DNA from: Roseiarcus sp963794155
GTDB taxonomy: Bacteria > Pseudomonadota > Alphaproteobacteria > Rhizobiales > Beijerinckiaceae
DNA: 64,000 nucleotides
Direction: 5' to 3'
Assembly: GCA_963794155.1 (NCBI GenBank)
Contig: CAWCCX010000017.1
Span: 186,001-250,000 of the forward strand
Made by a program: the position numbers and the translations under genes. Shown here piece after piece: positions 44,701-52,764 of this stretch; the first letter of the stretch is position 1, and each line of letters opens with the position of its first letter. The notes under the pieces were generated by a model that worked only from the letters and a program-made list of their open reading frames with translations, was not told the origin of the DNA and did no database searches.

Positions 44701-45520
44701 ACTTGCCGTCAGGCGCGACGCGCTTAAGCGGCGGCAATTTGAGGTCGGGCCCATAGCGACGCAAATCGCCATCGTAGCTCGAGGTGATCAGCGCGCCGTC
44801 GGACGCGAAGGCGAGGCCGTTGACGTCGGCGCCGTAATCGTGGTCCGCCAGCACTTCCTCCCCGGTCGCGGTATCGAGCACGCGGACGCCATTGTTCCTG
44901 CCAAGTCCGACCGCGACGCGCCGCCCGTCGGCGGAAAACTCGATGCGTTGGATGATACTTTCGAAGGCGCCGTAACGCCGGATCGCGCCGTTCGACAGGT
45001 CGACGATAGCGAGGCTCATTGTACCGGTCTTGTCCCACCCCGCGTCCCGTCCGCCGGCGGCAAGCCAGCGCCCGTCCGGCGACAGGGCCGTCGCCCAGAC
45101 CTTGCCGGCTTCGCCCTCGCCGATCGGCAGGCGCACGACCCGCTGAAGCTTGCCCTCGGGCAGCGACCAGAGCCGCACGGTCTTGTCGTCGGATGCGGTG
45201 GCAAGCAATTGGCAAGCGGCGTCGACGCCGATACCCTTAATTACCGCTGTGTGCATGCCGATCTCGATGCGCAAGAACGGCCGTTGATCGGGGCAAGCCT
45301 TGATCGCGTCGTCGAGCGCGGCGCTCGCCGTCCCATCGATCGCGCCAGTGTAGCAGCCGGCGTCGGTCAGCCGCTGTTCGAGCGCCTTGATCTCATCAGC
45401 GCTCATGGACGTCGGATCGACGTCCGCCGCACGGGCGGGGGCAACGTTGACGATTGCCGCGCAGCCGATCGACGTGATCGCCGCGAACCAACGCCGCCAA
45501 AAGGAACGCAATCCAATCAC
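44615..45520 (-). CDS. Secreted WD40-repeat protein, truncated at its 3' end
   Basis: From the GTG at 45520 (301 residues) it starts with a signal-like region (WFAAITSIGCAAIVNVAPAR then AADV) and a short peptidoglycan-binding-like helix pair (ALEQRLTDAGCYTGAIDGTA). WD40 blades follow: LLATASDDKTVRLWSLPEGK, WATALSPDGRWLAAGGRDAG and RRVAVGLGRNNGVRVLDTAT. It ends abruptly; the last ~20 residues are antisense of a glycosyltransferase remnant. Full-length relatives carry more blades and, I recall, often a caspase-like domain. It is probably non-functional. Confidence 0.7.
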   Translation of the reverse strand: MIGLRSFWRRWFAAITSIGCAAIVNVAPARAADVDPTSMSADEIKALEQRLTDAGCYTGAIDGTASAALDDAIKACPDQRPFLRIEIGMHTAVIKGIGVDAACQLLATASDDKTVRLWSLPEGKLQRVVRLPIGEGEAGKVWATALSPDGRWLAAGGRDAGWDKTGTMSLAIVDLSNGAIRRYGAFESIIQRIEFSADGRRVAVGLGRNNGVRVLDTATGEEVLADHDYGADVNGLAFASDGALITSSYDGDLRRYGPDLKLPPLKRVAPDGKYPYPRPSMKDKAVLRFMAPSKLGGDNRA

Positions 45521-45565
45521 TCTTGTCCCCGCCGCCCATGCGGATGACGAAATGCCCAAAAACAC

Positions 45566-45923
45566 TACGCCTATCGTCGCGCCGGCACAAGCGCGTCACG
45601 CCAGACAACGGGCTCGTCGCGCCTCGCGTCGCCAAGCGCGCATGAAGCGCGCTGACGGCTCCCGCCCATGCGCTGCGGACATGGCCCAGATAGCCGAGGG
45701 CCGATTGGGGCAAAACTGTGTAACAGGGGCGAACGTTCCCTGCTCCGGACGATTATAATCCCTGCTCCAGCGCAAATTCATCCCTGCTCTCGCGGCTCCA
45801 ATTGTGGCGCGGCGTCCCGGCGAATGCATGCAAAAAGCGCATGGCGCCAAGATTTCGACACGATCGTTGGAGGATGGATTCGCGCGCGCCCCTCGACCCG
45901 ATACCGTCCAGTCGCGAGCCGGC
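45566..45923. other. 358-bp region without a supported gene
   Basis: No gene is supported. It contains the three 22-bp-period repeats at 45738-45789. The minus-strand frame over 45596-45850 has no recognised family and may be leftover mobile-element or rearranged sequence. Confidence 0.5.
45738..45789. repeat. Three direct repeats CCCTGCTC with a 22-bp period
   Basis: CCCTGCTC occurs at 45738-45745, 45760-45767 and 45782-45789, exactly 22 bp apart, with partly similar spacers (AAT or CAT before the second and third copies). Two helical turns between copies suggest a protein lined up on one face, as in an iteron or the multi-site end of an IS21-like element. No transposase gene is nearby. Confidence 0.6.
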
Positions 45924-46427
45924 TCACGCCAGCGGCGAATAGCCCCCGCGGCGGTGCGCGAGCGCCGGTTCGTCGACGCCTTCCCGGAGGCTGACGACCG
46001 CGCCGAGGATCACCGCGTGCGAATGGCGCTCGATGACCTCTTCGACCAGGCAATCGAAGGCCGCGATCGCGTCGGCGAGAACGGGCGCGCCGGTCGAGAG
46101 CGTCGTCCATCGCGCGCCGTCGAAGCGGCGCGGCCCACGGGCGCCGCCGTGGCCGCTGAACCGATGGGCGAGCGCCGCATGCCGCGCCGCGAGCAGGCTG
46201 ATCGAGAACGCGCGCGCCTCACGCAATCCGGCCAGCGTCGAGGACGAGCGGGCAAGGCAGACGATGAGCGTCGGCGGCGCGAGCGAAAGGGAGGCGAGCG
46301 AAGTGATCGTGCAGCCGACGCGCGCTTCACCTTCGCCAGAGGCGACGATCGCAACGCCTGAGGCTGCCGCGCGCATCGCGTGGCGAAAGGCGGCGCTGTC
46401 GGCGTGATGCAGGCGCCGGTCGCTCAC
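45924..46427 (-). CDS. Flavin reductase-like domain protein (HpaC-type)
   Basis: 167 residues from the GTG at 46427, which overlaps the MFS gene stop (GTGA). The flavin-reductase split-barrel motifs are FRHAMRAAASGVAIVASGEG, CTITSLASLSLAPPTLIVCL, ARAFSISLLAARHAALAHRF and FDCLVEEVIERHSHAVILGA. It should reduce FMN/FAD with NAD(P)H for a monooxygenase partner. Coupling to an MFS transporter suggests uptake and oxidation of an aromatic or similar compound, but no oxygenase gene is nearby. The long frame upstream is a shadow. Confidence 0.88.
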   Translation of the reverse strand: MSDRRLHHADSAAFRHAMRAAASGVAIVASGEGEARVGCTITSLASLSLAPPTLIVCLARSSSTLAGLREARAFSISLLAARHAALAHRFSGHGGARGPRRFDGARWTTLSTGAPVLADAIAAFDCLVEEVIERHSHAVILGAVVSLREGVDEPALAHRRGGYSPLA

Positions 46428-47716
46428 GCCCGCGCCTCGATGAGCCGCTCGCGCGCGGTCTGCGCGCCGCCAATGAGCCAGATCGCCGCAGCGGCGATCA
46501 GGCAGGCGAAGCCGGCGATGTAGAAGGCCGGGAGGTAGGTGTTGAAGGTCGAACGGAAGAAGCCGCCGCCCCAGGCCGCGACCGCCGCGCCGATCATGTG
46601 CGAGGCGAAGATCCACCCGTAGGTGACGCCGGCCCGCTCGCGGCCGAAATGGGCCGCCGACAGCTTGACCGTCGGCGGCACGGTCGCGATCCAGTCGAGG
46701 CCGTAGAACGCCGCGAACAGCGTGAGGCCATAGAGGCTGAAGGTCGAACTCGGCAGGTAGAGAAGCGACAGGCCGCGCAGGCCGTAATACATCGACAGCA
46801 GCCCCCGATTGTCGAACCGGTCGGAGAGCCATCCCGAGCCGATGGTGCCGATGAAATCGAACACCCCCATCATCGCCAGCGTCGACGCCGCCGCCACCGA
46901 CGGCAAGCCGTAGTCGCCGCAGAACGCAATGAAATGGGTCTGCACCAGGCCGTTGGTGCTGAGGCCGCAGACGAAGAACGTGCCCGCCAGCACCCAGAAC
47001 GCCAGGCTCCTGGTCGACTCGAACAGGATCTCGAACGCCCGGCCGAACGCTGCCGGCGGAGCGACGTGGGCCGGCGTGTCGCCGCGGTCGCCATAGGGCT
47101 TGAGGCCGACGTCCTCGGGCTTGTCGACGAGAAAGAGGACGACGAGGAGCGCGGCGAGAAGGAGGGCGATGATCGGCGGCGCGAGCGCGACCCGCCAGCC
47201 GTAGCGCTCGGCGAGCCACGCCGCGACGGGCAAGAGCAGAAGCTGGCCGGAAGCGCTCGAGGCGCTCAGAATCCCGACGGCAAGTCCGCGCCGCGCCGTG
47301 AACCAGCGCGTCGCCACCAGCGCGCCCAGCACCATTGCGGTCAAGCCGGTGCCGAGGCCGACGATGACGCCCCAGAACAGCATCAGATGCCAGAGCTTGG
47401 TCATCACGAGCGCGCCGATAAGCCCGATCTCGATCAGCGCCACCGCGACCAGCACCACGGGTTTGAAGCCGTATTTGTCGATCAGCGCCGCCGTGAACGG
47501 CGCCATCAGGCCGAAGAGCACGATCCTGAGCGCCAGCGCGACCGATATCTCTTCGGTGCTCCAGCCGAATTCCTTGGTCAGCGGCACGATCAAGGCGCCG
47601 GAGATGCCCATGCAGCCGGCGGTGGTGAGCGCGAGGAAAAAGACGATCGCGACGATCGCCCAGCCGTAATGGACGCCGGCGCGCTTAAGCCGCCTCGCCA
47701 AGGCCTGAGCAAGCAT
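46424..47716 (-). CDS. MFS transporter
   Basis: 430 residues from the ATG at 47716 (MLAQALARRLKRAGVHYGWA); the extra 14 residues from 47758 are not needed. Twelve hydrophobic helices are seen. RWFTARRGLAVGILSASSAS after helix 4-5 and GSGWLSDRFDNRGLLSMYYG between helices 8 and 9 are typical of the oxalate/formate-like and monocarboxylate MFS groups. The substrate is unknown. It is coupled to the flavin reductase, which hints at an organic acid or aromatic. Confidence 0.88.
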   Translation of the reverse strand: MLAQALARRLKRAGVHYGWAIVAIVFFLALTTAGCMGISGALIVPLTKEFGWSTEEISVALALRIVLFGLMAPFTAALIDKYGFKPVVLVAVALIEIGLIGALVMTKLWHLMLFWGVIVGLGTGLTAMVLGALVATRWFTARRGLAVGILSASSASGQLLLLPVAAWLAERYGWRVALAPPIIALLLAALLVVLFLVDKPEDVGLKPYGDRGDTPAHVAPPAAFGRAFEILFESTRSLAFWVLAGTFFVCGLSTNGLVQTHFIAFCGDYGLPSVAAASTLAMMGVFDFIGTIGSGWLSDRFDNRGLLSMYYGLRGLSLLYLPSSTFSLYGLTLFAAFYGLDWIATVPPTVKLSAAHFGRERAGVTYGWIFASHMIGAAVAAWGGGFFRSTFNTYLPAFYIAGFACLIAAAAIWLIGGAQTARERLIEARA

Positions 47717-47833
47717 TCGGATCCCTTCACGGCGCAACCGGCCGGCGCCGATCGTCAAAAAGACGGGTTCAGGCCCTAATTGGTCATGTGCGGAGGGACT
47801 GTCAAGGAACGCGGAATTTGCGGCGTGGGGCGC

Positions 47834-48610
47834 TCAATTCAAGACGATGGCCGACATAAGGCGACCGTAGTCCGGCTCCCCGCGATGGGTCGTGCGGCGG
47901 TAGCTGAAGAACCGCTGCTCGTCGGCGTAAGTGTCGAGCGCCAAGTCCTCGAAAGCGCCGATTCCAGCGCGCGCCGCGCGCTCGGCAATGTAAGCGTTGA
48001 GGTCGAACATCGAATGGCCCGCCTCGCGGCTTAAGGCGAAGTAACGCGCGATGTCCTCGCCCGCCGCGGCGAAGGCGGCGACGAACTCCGGACCAACCTC
48101 GTAGGAGGCGCGGCCGATGCAGGGCCCAAGCGCCGCGACGACATCGCCGCGATGGGCGCCGATTTGCTCCATCGCCGCCACAGTCGCTTCGATCACGCCG
48201 CCAAGGGCGCCCCTCCAGCCCGCATGCGCCGCGCCAATGACGCGCGCCCGCCGGTCGGCGAACAGGATCATGCCACAATCGGCGCCGGTCACGCCGAGCG
48301 CAAGCCCAGCCGTCCCCGTCACGAGCGCGTCGCAGCGCGGCCTCTCGCCACGAGCCCAGGGTTTCGAGATCGCAATCGCGTCGGGCGAGTGGATCTGGTA
48401 GGGCACTGCGAGACGCTCCGGCGCGACCCCGAGCGCAGCTGCGGCCCGAGCGCGATTCTCGGCCACCGCCCCCGGCGCGTCGCGCGACCCAACGCCCCCG
48501 TTCAGCGAGGAATAGACGCCGTCCGACACCCCGCCGATGCGGGTGAAGAAGCCGTGCCCGACTCCGGGAAGCCGAAGCGACCCTGCGGTCAACGCGTGAG
48601 GCCTGTTCAC
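47834..48610 (-). CDS. pgeF: Peptidoglycan editing factor PgeF (YfiH/laccase-domain)
   Basis: 258 residues from the GTG at 48610, overlapping the midA stop. Motifs: LPGVGHGFFTRIGGVSDGVY, PYQIHSPDAI, VTGADCGMILFAD and RVIGAAHAGWRGALGGVIEA, carrying the metal-binding Cys/His of the family. ALGPCIGRASYEVG is also diagnostic. PgeF relatives remove misincorporated residues from cell-wall precursors. It lies in lgt-midA-pgeF, a conserved alphaproteobacterial order. The larger frame upstream is a shadow. Confidence 0.92.
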   Translation of the reverse strand: MNRPHALTAGSLRLPGVGHGFFTRIGGVSDGVYSSLNGGVGSRDAPGAVAENRARAAAALGVAPERLAVPYQIHSPDAIAISKPWARGERPRCDALVTGTAGLALGVTGADCGMILFADRRARVIGAAHAGWRGALGGVIEATVAAMEQIGAHRGDVVAALGPCIGRASYEVGPEFVAAFAAAGEDIARYFALSREAGHSMFDLNAYIAERAARAGIGAFEDLALDTYADEQRFFSYRRTTHRGEPDYGRLMSAIVLN

Positions 48611-49701
48611 GCGGACTTCGCGCTTGCGGGTTGGAAGCCAGGGGGCGGGCGGAGCTTGCGGTCGGCGACGGCCATCGCTTTGAACAGCGCCCCCATCTCG
48701 CCCTGACCTTTGCCCACGAGACGCGCCCGCGCCCGTTCGAATTCTTCGGCGCGGTCGGGACTGGCGCGCTCGGCCAGCGCCTTGGTCCTCAAGTCGATGC
48801 CGATTGCGCGCAGAAAATCGCCCTGGTCGACCGGTCCATAGACGGAGGCGCCCGCCGCGGCGGCGCTGCGCGCCATGGCGGCGAAATCGACATGCGCGGT
48901 AAGGTCGCAATCGCCCGGCGCGGCCAGAGGGTCGACATAGCGGTGGGCGCGCAACGCTTGCAGCGTGTCGCCAAATCGGGTGACGCCGTGGCCGTAATCG
49001 ATCAGGAGCGCCGCTCCGCCCTGTTTGGCGAGCCGAGCGCCGAGTTCGAACATCAGTCTGTGGCCGGATGGGCTCACCTCCAGCACTTCGCCGTTCGCTG
49101 CGGCAGCCCTGATATAGGGCTCGGACTTGCTGGCGACGTCGAAGACGAGCGCGCCTTCGCCGTTGAGGCGCACAGTGCGCTCACGCCACTGACCGCTCAC
49201 GCGCACGAACTGGCGCACTGGCAGGGCGTCGAGAAATTCGTTGGCGATCACGATTGCGGGGCCATCCGGAATCTCCCTGAGAGTCTGCGCCCAGGAGACC
49301 GCAACGCCGCAGTCGACGAGTAGCTCGTGCTGCATCGCCGCCATCGTTGGACTCGTCTCGACGAGCCGCACGTCCAGCGCATTGCGAAACGCCGGGACGA
49401 TGCGGGCGGCGCGCAGCGCGTCGCTGATCAGCGTCCCGCGCCCCGGTCCGAGCTCGATGAGACGCACCGGATCGGGCGAGCCCATGCTCGACCACACTTC
49501 GGCCGCCCAAAGCCCGATGAGTTCGCCGAACATCTGCGAAATCTCAGGCGCGGTGGTGAAATCGCCCGTCGCGCCGAAGGGATCGCGGTTCATGTAGTAG
49601 CCGAGTTCGGGATGGGCGAGCGCGAGCTGCATGTATTGCTCGACGGTAATCGGGCCGCGCTCTTCAATCATCGCCCTGATTTCGCCGAGGAGCTGGGTCA
49701 T
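48607..49701 (-). CDS. midA: MidA/NDUFAF7-family class I SAM-dependent methyltransferase
   Basis: 364 residues from the ATG at 49701, which overlaps the lgt stop as ATGA. The motifs ITVEQYMQLALAHPELGYYM, GDFTTAPEISQMFGELIGLW, VRLIELGPGRGTLISDALRA and AIVIANEFLDALPVRQFV match MidA/NDUFAF7, an arginine methyltransferase that helps assemble respiratory complex I in mitochondria. In bacteria the role is less certain. It is placed between lgt and pgeF, as in related genomes. Confidence 0.9.
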   Translation of the reverse strand: MTQLLGEIRAMIEERGPITVEQYMQLALAHPELGYYMNRDPFGATGDFTTAPEISQMFGELIGLWAAEVWSSMGSPDPVRLIELGPGRGTLISDALRAARIVPAFRNALDVRLVETSPTMAAMQHELLVDCGVAVSWAQTLREIPDGPAIVIANEFLDALPVRQFVRVSGQWRERTVRLNGEGALVFDVASKSEPYIRAAAANGEVLEVSPSGHRLMFELGARLAKQGGAALLIDYGHGVTRFGDTLQALRAHRYVDPLAAPGDCDLTAHVDFAAMARSAAAAGASVYGPVDQGDFLRAIGIDLRTKALAERASPDRAEEFERARARLVGKGQGEMGALFKAMAVADRKLRPPPGFQPASAKSA

Positions 49702-50528
49702 GCCGACAATCCCCGGCGGCCGAGGCTCCACGCCAGCACTCCGAGGCCGGCGACGATCAGTGGAAGCGAAAGGACCATGCCCATTGTCAGCCCCCGCCCA
49801 AGTTCCTCAAGCCGTGGATCGGGCTCGCGAAAGAATTCGCTGAAAATGCGCGCCACGCCGTAAACGACGGCGAACGTCCCTGCAATGACCCCTGGACGAC
49901 GCAGCGCGCCCATTTGCGCCAACGCGTAGAGAATGACGAACGCCAACAGTCCTTCGAGCAGCGCTTCGTAAATCTGGCTCGGGTGGCGCGGCTCGCCGTC
50001 TGTTCCCGGAAAGATGACCGCCCAGGGCACGTCGGTCCGGCGACCCCACAGCTCGGGGCGGATAAAATTGGCGATTCGGCCGAGGAAGATGCCGAGGGGC
50101 GCGACGAGCGAGCAGAGGTCGAGCACGGTCAGAGCCGGCGCGCCGTAGCGGCGCGAGAACATGAGGATGCCGATGAGCGCGCCGATCAGACCGCCGTGAA
50201 AAGCCATGCCCCCTTCCCAGATTTTGAAAATCTCGATCGGATGCGAGAAATAATACTGCGGATCGTAGAAGAGCACATTGCCCAGCCGGCCGCCGATGAT
50301 GACGCCGAAGGCGCAATAGACCAAGAGGTCGTCGATACTGTCGGCGCTCGGTCGCTTGACCCCGTTCCAGTAACGGTCGTCGGAGACAATGCGGCGAATA
50401 AGTCGCCAACCCAGGATGAGGCCGGCGATATAGGCGAGGGCGTACCAGCGAATGGCCAGCGGTCCCCATTGCACGAGAACGGGATTGATCGCTGGATAAG
50501 GCAGAACGAGGGTCGGCATCGGACGCAT
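49698..50528 (-). CDS. lgt: Prolipoprotein diacylglyceryl transferase Lgt
   Basis: Lgt adds diacylglycerol to the lipobox Cys of prolipoproteins. It has 276 residues from the ATG at 50528 (an alternative ATG is at 50519). Seven membrane spans are expected. Signature motifs are RWYALAYIAGLILGWRLIRR, EGGMAFHGGLIGALIGILMF, LGRIANFIRPELWGRRTDVP, GEPRHPSQIYEALLEGL and RIFSEFFREPD. The long frame reaching 51047 is a shadow. Confidence 0.94.
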   Translation of the reverse strand: MRPMPTLVLPYPAINPVLVQWGPLAIRWYALAYIAGLILGWRLIRRIVSDDRYWNGVKRPSADSIDDLLVYCAFGVIIGGRLGNVLFYDPQYYFSHPIEIFKIWEGGMAFHGGLIGALIGILMFSRRYGAPALTVLDLCSLVAPLGIFLGRIANFIRPELWGRRTDVPWAVIFPGTDGEPRHPSQIYEALLEGLLAFVILYALAQMGALRRPGVIAGTFAVVYGVARIFSEFFREPDPRLEELGRGLTMGMVLSLPLIVAGLGVLAWSLGRRGLSA

Positions 50529-50831
50529 GCAGATGCGCTGAGGCCGGGACGGCGTCAAGTCGGCGCGCCAAATCACGCAGTCGCTGACTCCCAGTCCGAT
50601 AGCTGAGGGCGGCGCGTCATGCCGCGAGAACGACTGGAGATCGCGGGTATTCTCAATACGCGCCGACTGAAGCGGGACTGGCAAAGTCAGGCATGATTCG
50701 GTTGTCGCTGTAAAGCTGAAGCATGGGCGCCGGCGCCTGGGGCTCCGAACGCGCGAGCCTTGCCTTTGCCGCCTTGCTCGGGCAGGGAGAACGAGGCGGG
50801 GCACGGTGAGCGGTTGAGAGCGAACACGGGC
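50529..50831. other. 303-bp divergent intergenic region
   Basis: It separates lgt (minus) from the LPG-synthase-like gene (plus) and presumably holds both promoters. No gene, repeat or clear promoter box could be supported. Confidence 0.5.
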
Positions 50832-51806
50832 ATGAAGCGCGTTCACGACGTCGCATGGCCGATTATCGGCCTTGGCGCCGTCGCGGTATCGTCTTGGCTG
50901 TTGTTCAAGGACTTGCGCGGCCTGTCGTTCGCTAGCCTGAAGAGCGCTCTCTCTTCGATTTCGCCTGTCCGGTGGCTGTTGGCGGTCGGCTCGACCTCTC
51001 TGGCCTATGCCGCGCTCGCCTGGTACGACCAGATCGCGCTTTTGCATTTACGCCGACGCATCAGTTGGCGATTCGTCGCCGTGGCGTCGTTCACCGCCTA
51101 TGCGCTAGCCCACAATATCGGCGCTTCCGTCCTCTCCGGCGCAGTCGTGCGCTATCGCGCCTATTCGGATAAGGGGCTCAGCGTCGGCGAGATCGGGGTG
51201 CTGGTGGCGTTCTGTTCGTTCACTTTCGGGCTCGGCGCGGCGACGGTCGCCGGGTTTTCGTTGCTCTTTCATCCCGAATTGATCGAGCGCTTCGCCGGGG
51301 CGCCGCTCTGGCTCGGCCAGGCCGGCGCGGTCGCACTCGTCGCGGCGCCGAGCCTCTATGTGGTTGGCGCGCTGCTGCACTTTCCCCCGCTCAAGGTTGG
51401 GGCCTACGAGCTCGTCTACCCGCGCCCGCCGGTCGCCGCGCGGCAATTGCTCGCCGGCCCTTTGGAGCTGGTCGGCGCCTCGGGCATCATCTATTTCGCG
51501 CTTCCGGCGGCCGCCAATCCCGGCTTTGCGGTGGTGCTCGGCGTTTTTGTCGCCTCGTTTTCGATCGCGCTCGTCAGCCACGCTCCGGGCGGCCTCGGCG
51601 TGCTCGAGTTGACTTTCGTCAAGGCGATGCCGGACGCGCCGCAGGCCAATGTCGTCGCCGCTCTCCTGGTGTTCCGGCTGCTCTATCTGATCGTGCCGCT
51701 GATGTTCGCGCTCGTCGTCGTCCTGAATTACGAGCGCCGACGCTGGCGGTCGCCTGCGGCGACAGGAGGAGCCGATGTCCATGGCCTCCACGATCTCGAT
51801 CAATAG
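50832..51806 (+). CDS. UPF0104 / lysylphosphatidylglycerol synthase-type membrane protein (no catalytic domain)
   Basis: 324 residues from the ATG at 50832 (MKRVHDVAWPIIGLGAVAVS). About eight hydrophobic spans match the MprF N-terminal transmembrane region: SLAYAALAWYDQIALLHLRR, YALAHNIGASVLSGAVVRYR and HAPGGLGVLELTFVKAMPDA are the usual blocks. The soluble lysyl-transferase domain of MprF is absent, so a flippase-like or lipid-related role is more likely. It overlaps pncA by 32 bp. Confidence 0.85.
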   Translation: MKRVHDVAWPIIGLGAVAVSSWLLFKDLRGLSFASLKSALSSISPVRWLLAVGSTSLAYAALAWYDQIALLHLRRRISWRFVAVASFTAYALAHNIGASVLSGAVVRYRAYSDKGLSVGEIGVLVAFCSFTFGLGAATVAGFSLLFHPELIERFAGAPLWLGQAGAVALVAAPSLYVVGALLHFPPLKVGAYELVYPRPPVAARQLLAGPLELVGASGIIYFALPAAANPGFAVVLGVFVASFSIALVSHAPGGLGVLELTFVKAMPDAPQANVVAALLVFRLLYLIVPLMFALVVVLNYERRRWRSPAATGGADVHGLHDLDQ

Positions 51807-52431
51807 CCAGGACGTCCTTCTGGTAATCGACCTTCAGGCCGATTTCATGCCTGGTGGGGCGCTGGCGGTCGACGGCGGTGACGAGATTGTCCGGCTAATC
51901 AATCGACTGGCGAGCCGGTTCGAAAACGTCGTCATCACCCAAGACTGGCATCCGCCGACCCACGCCTCTTTCGCGGCGAGCCACGAAGACGCGAAGCCGT
52001 TCGATACGAAACGCCTCCATTACGGCGACCAGACCCTCTGGCCCGAGCACTGCGTGCAGGGGACGCCGGGCGCGGCCCTGCACGCGGAGCTTATGATCGA
52101 CCACGCGTTCCTTATTCTGCGCAAGGGCCTGCATCGGGACATCGATTCCTATTCCGCTTTTCTCGAGGCGGACGGCAAGACGACAACCGGCCTCGGAGCG
52201 ATGCTCAAGGCGCGTGGAGTGAAGCGGGTATTCGCCTGCGGCCTGGCGACCGACTTTTGCGTCGCCCATACGGCGCTGGACGCGCGTGGCGAGGGCTTCG
52301 AGGCCTTCGTGATCGAGGACGCCTGCCGGGCGATCGACGCCAACGATTCGCTGACCGCGGCGTGGGCGCGGATGAACGCGGCCGAGGTCTGGCGCATTCA
52401 GTCGGCCGAGATTCTCGGCTCGTCTCGATGA
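51775..52431 (+). CDS. pncA: Nicotinamidase PncA
   Basis: Hydrolyses nicotinamide to nicotinate for NAD salvage. Its 218 residues show the catalytic triad region: Asp in LLVIDLQADFMPGGALAVDG, Lys in LILRKGLHRDIDSYSAF and Cys in CGLATDFCVAHTALDA. The metal-site motif TQDWHPPTHASFA is present. The start at 51775 has GGAGGA 8 nt upstream and lies inside the preceding gene. Confidence 0.94.
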   Translation: MSMASTISINSQDVLLVIDLQADFMPGGALAVDGGDEIVRLINRLASRFENVVITQDWHPPTHASFAASHEDAKPFDTKRLHYGDQTLWPEHCVQGTPGAALHAELMIDHAFLILRKGLHRDIDSYSAFLEADGKTTTGLGAMLKARGVKRVFACGLATDFCVAHTALDARGEGFEAFVIEDACRAIDANDSLTAAWARMNAAEVWRIQSAEILGSSR

Positions 52432-52764
52432 GCAAATGCGGGCTGGGGTTCGTCCGCCGCCAAAGCGAGGATCGAGAAACGATGACCCAGAGTCTATAAC
52501 GCCGGCGTCCTGTCCCTGTTGCACGGCGCCGGCTTTCCTAAGAGGAAAGTTACGTCGTCATGACTGCGAAGCGGACGAGCTTGGATACCACGGCGAGCCA
52601 GCAGAAATCGCTTGACCGTTGATTTTGCGCGGTGAACTCATCGACATCGTTGGCGTGAGGTATGTCACGGTTTGGAACCCGATGCGCGCGGGCGCCTTCC
52701 CTAGGGGCGTGACATCGGTGGGCGCGGTTCGGTCGCACAGGAACGGAGGCGGGAGGAGACGGCG
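52432..52764. other. 333-bp intergenic region
   Basis: No supported gene. A Shine-Dalgarno (GGGAGGAGA) lies right before the next start. I could not find a clear promoter or terminator. Confidence 0.5.

Noticed and set aside
45738..45789. CRISPR array
   Set aside because: The repeat unit is only 8 bp with 14-bp spacers and three copies, and there are no cas genes.
45924..47219. A 431-residue protein covering flavin reductase and most of the MFS gene
   Set aside because: The N-terminal ~260 residues are an out-of-frame reading of the MFS gene; the reductase begins at the GTG at 46427.
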